Assembly: GCA_009746045.1 (NCBI GenBank)
Contig: RPFO01000613.1
Location: forward strand, 100,001 to 123,668
DNA length: 23,668 nt
Direction: 5' to 3'
Origin: Mesostigma viride
Taxonomy: Eukaryota; Streptophyta; Mesostigmatophyceae; Mesostigmatales; Mesostigmataceae
Both the position numbers and the translations under genes were made by a program. Below are positions 19,362 to 23,668 of this stretch, piece by piece. How positions within the stretch are numbered: the stretch's first letter is position 1; every line of letters starts with the position of its first letter. The notes below the pieces were generated by a model that saw only the letters and a program-made list of their open reading frames with translations, had not been told where the DNA came from and ran no database searches.

Positions 19362-20303
19362 ATGGGCGGCAGAAGACAGGGCCATGACAGCCAAGGTCGC
19401 TACTTGAAGCGCATGCAAGGCGTTGAGAAAGGCTCGCTGTTCTATAACTGGCACCCTTCAGCTGGTATTCTCTGCAACTCGAAGCTCACGTGGACTCCAG
19501 TCCTCTTTGGCATCATCAAGGAGTGGGTTGCGAAGGAGGATGGCGCCAACCTTCTATTTGAGCTCTTTGTATACCGCCCGCTAATGCATTTGCGTGACAC
19601 GTGGCACCCGTGGAACCCAGACATTTGCGCAATGGCCTCCATCCGCCAACCCACTGCGGCGCACACGGTGATCATCACCGCGTCAGACCTCGTCTTGACA
19701 CAAGTGGTGGGCAAGCGAGGTCAGCCGCCCCATGCAGTCTCCTTGGGTGCGAACAAAAAGCTCACCAAGGAGTGCCTAAAGGCGCTGAAGGAGGTGCCCT
19801 ATGACGCGGAACAGCCGGTCGTGAAGTGGCAAGATGCTGAATCTCGAAAGGGCATCGTCGGCATGGCGAAGGCATGCTGGGAAGTGCATTTAAGGCTGCC
19901 AGGTCAAGAGTGGCAGCCGCATACCTCCGTAGGGCAGTCGTGTGTCATTGGGGCGTCGGAGCGTGCTGACAATCCGCGGCGTGTCGCACCGAAAGCCGCG
20001 GACGGCAGGTACCATGGTTCGCTGTTCGCTTGTTTGTCGACACGCAAAACGACATTGGTAGCCATGTACTGGGGTGCCCGTTGGGAGGAGGACGCGGTTT
20101 CTTGTGTGCCTCTCACGGCTGGGAGGGCACTCAGATCTGCGGGTGCCCCGGTGTGTGGTCCGTCCCTTCGCGTTGCAACCGCCGGATATCTCACCTGGCC
20201 GAGGCCGATTGCGCGAGTGGTTCCACCAAGCACTAATGTGGCGGGGAAACACAACTGCAGGGCCCTCCCGGCGTCGGAAGCGAGCGCTCATGCCTGCCGA
20301 TGA
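19362..20303 (+). CDS. Hypothetical protein, third ORF of the TIR element
   Basis: A 313-residue frame starts at the ATG at 19362, with a second Met at residue 18 (19413) that begins the better-looking sequence. Residues about 18-200 are protein-like: GSLFYNWHPSAGILCN, LLFELFVYRPLMHLRDTWHPWNPD, HTVIITASDLVLTQVVGK, KKLTKECLKALKEVPYD. From about residue 215 character weakens. An overlapping first-frame segment near 20170-20340 (LREWFHQALMWRGNTT, then a basic and an acidic patch) looks more like a real C-terminus, so an intron or indel near 20007-20150 is likely. I recognise no domain. The 194 bp separating it from the DUF7869 stop contain fragments such as HFMALVDAEDG in other frames, so it might be a downstream exon of the same gene. 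Confidence 0.45.
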   Translation: MGGRRQGHDSQGRYLKRMQGVEKGSLFYNWHPSAGILCNSKLTWTPVLFGIIKEWVAKEDGANLLFELFVYRPLMHLRDTWHPWNPDICAMASIRQPTAAHTVIITASDLVLTQVVGKRGQPPHAVSLGANKKLTKECLKALKEVPYDAEQPVVKWQDAESRKGIVGMAKACWEVHLRLPGQEWQPHTSVGQSCVIGASERADNPRRVAPKAADGRYHGSLFACLSTRKTTLVAMYWGARWEEDAVSCVPLTAGRALRSAGAPVCGPSLRVATAGYLTWPRPIARVVPPSTNVAGKHNCRALPASEASAHACR

Positions 20304-20338
20304 CGATGACGGACGGACGACTGACGACAGACGACTGC

Positions 20339-20640
20339 TGAAGCGCGAGCAGCGGTTGTTGTCATTGAGTTGCTGCTCTGTGCTGCTTGCTGCCTGCTGC
20401 TGTGCTTTGCTGTTGCTGCCATCTACTTGTTGCTGCATTGCTGCCGTTTGCTGCTGTTGGTGCTGTTGGCTGATGTGTTTGCTGCATTGCTGCCGTGCCG
20501 CTGATGTATTTGCTGTTCGTGCTTGCTTGCCCCGTGCTGCTGTGTTGATGCACTGCTGCATTACGGCCGTGCTTGCTGAGCTACAGTTTGTGCTGCTGCT
20601 GTTGCTCACGGTCATGCTGCTGCTGTGTTTGCTGGGCTGA
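20339..20640 (+). repeat. Imperfect CTG/TTG-rich tract
   Basis: About 300 bp dominated by TGCTGCTG, TTGCTG and GCTGTT words, without a strict period. It gives a Cys/Leu-rich frame on the plus strand and a Gln/Ser/Asn-rich frame on the minus strand. It resembles a decayed triplet repeat and echoes the CTG tract at 11885. Frames across it should not be taken as genes. Confidence 0.7.
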
Positions 20641-21360
20641 TGTGTTGTTGCATTGATTGTAGTGGCTTTGTCCGCCTTACTTACAATTTGCTACTGATGC
20701 CGCTGCGGTGCTTTTGCATTGGCAGTGCCCGCTATGTCACACCACGTTGCCCGCGGTTGGATATCGCGTGATTTCCCCGGTTGATGCGGCTTGACATGTG
20801 TTACTCATGCATTTCCCGCTATATTTGGTAGCACGCGGTTTCGCGTTTAGTAGGTGCAGACAGCTTGCATGTAGACAAACATCTTTTGTTTAAGTCGGTC
20901 AATTAACTGGTCTTACGCATTCATGGTCCAAGTCGACCGACCTGTAGGCACCAAGTAGAGACAATTGTCTAGGAAGAAAGAGCGTGATCGCTGCAAGAAA
21001 AAGCCGCGTGGGCAGCCGTGGCTGTACCTGTAGTTACGACCTTGCATATAATTATGGGATTACTGTATTTGGGATACTGGTTGTTTATCAATTCTGGTTT
21101 TAATTTTATTTAGTGTACCTGTGTTGGCATGCCAAAACTCAGTATGCTAAACTACTTATGCACAATGATGCAACTTGATGCCTATAGTGACGCTGCCACC
21201 CGATGTAAACTTTTTATTAACTTCACCATTAGTCATGGGTCAATAGGCATTGCTCCATTATGCCATGTTAAACATGACCAGTGGGTTACGTAATAGTGAA
21301 ACAGTAATCATGCATGCTCCCACTGAAGTCTCCAACATGGTCATGTTTGGAATTTTATTG
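20641..21360. other. Noncoding AT-rich region of the TIR element
   Basis: No open frame of note. It contains the perfect 12-bp palindrome AGACAATTGTCT at 20959-20970, which carries the same AGACAA core seen in the left subterminal region, and CATGTTAAACATG near 21264. AATAAA is readable on the minus strand at 21353-21358 (plus-strand TTTATT), without a credible gene upstream of it. Confidence 0.5.
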
Positions 21361-21469
21361 ATTTCATATTACAATATATTAAAAGAGACAACAAACGTGG
21401 AAGCCATGGCACGCCGAGGCCGATAATATATGTGGCTGAAATATTGAAAAGAGACAACCATCTTTTTGC

Positions 21470-21492
21470 CAAGCATGATCATATCATGCTTG
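21470..21492. repeat. Perfect hairpin in right subterminal region
   Basis: CAAGCATGAT-CAT-ATCATGCTTG is a 10-bp perfect inverted repeat with a 3-base loop, about 110 bp inside the right end. TTGCCAA words flank it at 21466 and 21490, and a third lies near 21535. Confidence 0.8.
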
Positions 21493-21576
21493 CCAAACAT
21501 ATGAATGATACTCGACACATGTCCAGAACCCATGTTTGCCAAAATGGCTGCATTTAGGATACATTTGAAGCTGTGC

Positions 21577-21600
21577 AAATGTATCCTAATCCGGTAAAAC
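21577..21600 (-). repeat. Right terminal inverted repeat
   Basis: This is the exact reverse complement of 10283-10306. Just inside it, TTAGGATACATTTG at 21554-21567 lies in plus orientation, so the right end holds the core motif in both orientations, GCTGTGC apart, and can fold into a hairpin. The left end has the core twice in the same orientation. Confidence 0.9.
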
Positions 21601-22450
21601 ACCCCCGGCCCTTGGAAACAGATAGATGCGGTTCTCCGGTGCTGCCGTTGTTCTCCCTACCTCTCTACCCCTGTGGGCCGTACCTGCCTACGGAGGTGTT
21701 TCCTTTGGCTTCGGCTGAGCGGGATGCTGGAGGTAGATGGAGAACCCCTGCGACCTTTTACGGGCCGTAGAATTCCATGGAGATAGCTGATCAGGCGGCC
21801 GGACTAGCGGTTGATGCGTCCTGCCCCTTCGGGCGTCCCCAACCGAGGTACATTATACTCACAGCATTTATTTCTGCATCGAGTCGCTGCGTCCGCCTGC
21901 CTTCGGCGTCTGTTCTCCCTCTCCGGTTCCCGTCGTCCCCTCGGTCGACCGCGGAGTGTTGCAGTGAGCCTACCCCTTCGGGTTTGCCTGATCCTCTTTC
22001 TGGCCGACGTTCTCGGCTATGCAGGCTCAGGATTCCAGTCCCTGACCACGGCGTTTGGGGCCTTCTGGCGGCCCAGGCGCAGGTCTCCGGCTACGCCAAG
22101 CTGTGCGGATCCGCGCCTCCTTACCCCTTCTGTTGCCCCGGACGGACTACGGCTTCGCCCGCGCCCCCGCTGGCGCCCGGCGGTCGCTGTGGTTCCGCGG
22201 GCTGCTGCGACTTACTGCTGGCCTCTGCGCCTGTCCGCTGTACCTGCGCCTACGCGCGAGTCCCCTGCCCCTGTGACCGCGCCCGCTGTCGCTGCTCCCG
22301 AGCCTTCCACCAGCTCAGTCGCAGCCGTTCGCAGGGGCTTCTTTGGCGACACTAGCGGGACTGCCCAGGCTTGGGAGGGTGGTCCCCCGCAGAGGATCCC
22401 GGTTCCTGACTGGAGTCCTGGATGGTAGTCAATCTTATGCAGGGACTTCC

Positions 22451-22897
22451 TGTTTCCTACGGGTCCCCATTTTTAAACATGTGGCCCTGAGGGTGCACCG
22501 GCCACCGCCAGCTTCGTTGGCGGGTCCGTCACGGCCCCTCTGGTCTTCGGGATCCGGCTGCGACCGTCTGCTGTTACCAGTTTGTCACCTGCGTCTGGAT
22601 TGTCGGCTCCTGCCCTGCTTCGGCCCTCTGCCCCCTCCGGCCTCTCTGTCCTTGGCTGCCGGTTGTTCGGTCCACCGAGTCAGGACCCTCGCCGCTACCC
22701 GCGCTTCCGACTCACCTCCGGGAGTTGTCCCAGGGTGACGGGGAAACAGGGCTCCTTCTGTTGGTGCATGCGACGCCCGGAGTCGCGCGACAGCGTCCTG
22801 GATGTGGTATGTCCGCGCTCGCCTTGCCGGCCAGGTGTGACCTGCCCGCGCGTCCTCCGCCGAGCTTGCCGTCTCGCCCATGTTTCCTACGGGTCCC
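22451..22897 (+). repeat. Dispersed 17-bp direct repeat
   Basis: TGTTTCCTACGGGTCCC occurs identically at 22451-22467 and 22881-22897. Looser relatives appear near 23382 (TGTTTTTCCGACGGGTT) and 23566 (TTTTTTCCTGACGGCTCC). If translated in the matching frames they give F-P-T-G-P, F-S-D-G-F and F-P-D-G-S, so they might mark a diverged internal protein repeat. Confidence 0.5.
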
Positions 22898-23453
22898 AGA
22901 TGTGTCGGGCGCCTCGGGATTCGTGGTCTACCCATTGAGGACTGATCGGCCTCCTTTCGACATGGTTATCTTAGCTGATCCTGTGTTCAGGGTGGAGAAT
23001 CCTGGTTCGGCGCGTTTTGTTATCGCTGGGCTAGGCGCCACAACGACTTTGACACCTACGGTGGCCTTCCAGTGGGCTATTCCTCCGCCCTGGGTATTAT
23101 GGGCTTTCGGATGCCCTTACGCTAGAGTTTTCCTTTCGGTGCCGGGGTTGCTTACGTTAACCAAAACGGTCCTCCAGCCCATTCCTCGAGTGGGATGCCG
23201 GCGATCCGGCGCCCCTACCGCCGGCCAGGGTCTTAGGCTCCCGCGGCCCACCCCCTCCTCGGGCCAGCGACTACCTAAGAGAATTTTCGGGTCGCGCCAG
23301 TGTACGCGTCGGTGGCGGCTCACGCAGAGGTTCGGCACATCCGGTTGTGGCCGTCCCAACGTGGAGCCACCTGGTGGAAACCTGTTTTTCCGACGGGTTT
23401 GCGCTCCTCGGATCCGTACCATCGCCTCCCTCCTGCGGTGCCCTCTGTTTTGA
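22725..23453 (+). CDS. Hypothetical open frame in right flank
   Basis: A 242-residue frame starting at the ATG at 22725. The first 60 residues are P/R-rich and doubtful. About residues 65-155 look like a real sequence: TDRPPFDMVILADPVFRVEN, SARFVIAGLGATTTLTP, FQWAIPPPWVLWAFG. After about 23190 this frame turns R/P-rich while the first frame becomes protein-like, suggesting a frame shift near 23180. No family is recognised. In GC-rich DNA, frames this long can arise by chance. Confidence 0.3.
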   Translation: MSQGDGETGLLLLVHATPGVARQRPGCGMSALALPARCDLPARPPPSLPSRPCFLRVPDVSGASGFVVYPLRTDRPPFDMVILADPVFRVENPGSARFVIAGLGATTTLTPTVAFQWAIPPPWVLWAFGCPYARVFLSVPGLLTLTKTVLQPIPRVGCRRSGAPTAGQGLRLPRPTPSSGQRLPKRIFGSRQCTRRWRLTQRFGTSGCGRPNVEPPGGNLFFRRVCAPRIRTIASLLRCPLF

Positions 23454-23668
23454 CGCGGTAGAGCCTTTCCTTCGCGCTCTTTGCCTGTGGCTTCCTGGAC
23501 TGGCACCGTGGCCAGTACGTTCTTTTTTACTCCAGCACATAGTTATTACTGGGCCTTTCTGGGCCTTTTTTCCTGACGGCTCCCCCGACCGTTGTGGTCC
23601 GTGTACGGGCATCCGATTTGGACCCGGGTCCGAATGTTTTCCTCAAGAGAGTACCCGTCCCTGCTCAT
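23161..23668 (+). CDS. Open frame running off the window end (partial)
   Basis: The first frame has no stop from 23161 to the last base, about 169 codons, after a TAA at 23158. It begins SPFLEWDAGDPAPLPPARV, passes through VVAVPTWSHLVETCFSDGF and LRALCLWLPGLAPWPVR, and ends in a Cys-containing stretch (PDRCGPCTGIRFGPGSECF). There is no clear start codon, so it would have to be an exon or a continuation of the 22725 frame. Unknown function. Confidence 0.3.

Larger units (their letters stand above)
21601..23668 (+). other. GC-rich right flank with P/A/S-rich open segments
   Basis: After the TIR, composition returns to the GC-rich style of 9915-10282. Several overlapping plus-strand frames look partly protein-like: 21811-22428 in the first frame (SAVPAPTRESPAPVTAPAV), 22477-22938 in the first frame (TAPLVFGIRLRPSAVTSLSP), 22725-23453 in the third frame, and 23161 to the window end in the first frame. 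No domain is recognised and no 3' LTR is seen. The layout suggests a P/A-rich gene with introns or indel decay, probably the continuation of the ORF at 9991. Confidence 0.4.

Noticed and set aside
20339-20640. Cys/Leu-rich frame resembling a small secreted or membrane protein
   Set aside because: The composition is explained by a CTG/TTG-rich low-complexity tract, with no signal-peptide organisation or ordered Cys spacing.
21369-21602. Minus-strand 77-codon ORF with AATAAA downstream
   Set aside because: It begins inside the terminal inverted repeat and covers subterminal hairpin sequence, so it is more likely structural DNA than a gene.
22055-23612. Additional GC-rich frames on both strands in the right flank
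   Set aside because: GC-rich DNA gives many long overlapping frames. Only segments with less biased, protein-like composition were kept, and those at low confidence.

Overview
The window is eukaryotic nuclear DNA dominated by nested mobile elements. There are no bacterial operons, ribosome-binding sites, tRNAs or rRNAs. There are spliceosomal-type signals (GTGAGT donors, pyrimidine-rich acceptors), an AATAAA signal, microsatellites, minisatellites, a chromodomain retrotransposon and a protein of the DUF7869 type. I cannot name the species. An alga or other protist fits the mixed composition and repeat load, but this is inference.

Layout. 1-1287 holds no convincing gene. 1288-2347 holds a broken, P/A-rich coding relic that may be a retroelement ORF1/gag. 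From about 2418 a Ty3/gypsy chromovirus runs on the + strand: a probable 5' LTR and leader, a small ORF resembling the viroplasmin/RNase H1 N-terminal domain (3522-3914), gag with a CCHC knuckle (to 5626), protease-RT-RNase H (5897-8251), integrase plus chromodomain (8208-9914), then the start of a GC-rich ORF (9991). The retroelement is frame-broken at three or more places, and two breaks lie at G7-8/A/G4-5 runs.

At 10283 the retroelement is interrupted by what looks like an 11.3-kb DNA transposon. It is bounded by perfect 24-bp inverted repeats (10283-10306 and 21577-21600) and short subterminal motifs. Two genes diverge inside it. On the minus strand is a protein with a PHD-like zinc finger, a coiled coil and a huge Q/FPQQQQQ tail (13474 down to about 10668). 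On the plus strand is a DUF7869-type protein with a plausible D...D...D/E catalytic set, which is the transposase candidate (15159 to about 19167). Its coding region is invaded by a 1.6-kb GC-rich minisatellite that scrambles frame. A third plus-strand ORF of unknown function follows (19362-20303). The divergent intergenic region carries a 149-bp minisatellite array and a set of GC-box repeats.

After 21600 the sequence is again GC-rich with P/A/S-rich open segments to the window end. This is most simply the other half of the sequence interrupted by the insertion. No 3' LTR is visible, so the retroelement, or whatever follows it, probably extends past the window.

How it works together (inference). 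The chromovirus inserted first and the larger TIR element landed downstream of its pol. The TIR element has a gene set suggesting autonomy: a DDE-like candidate transposase plus a zinc-finger, low-complexity partner transcribed from a shared divergent control region.
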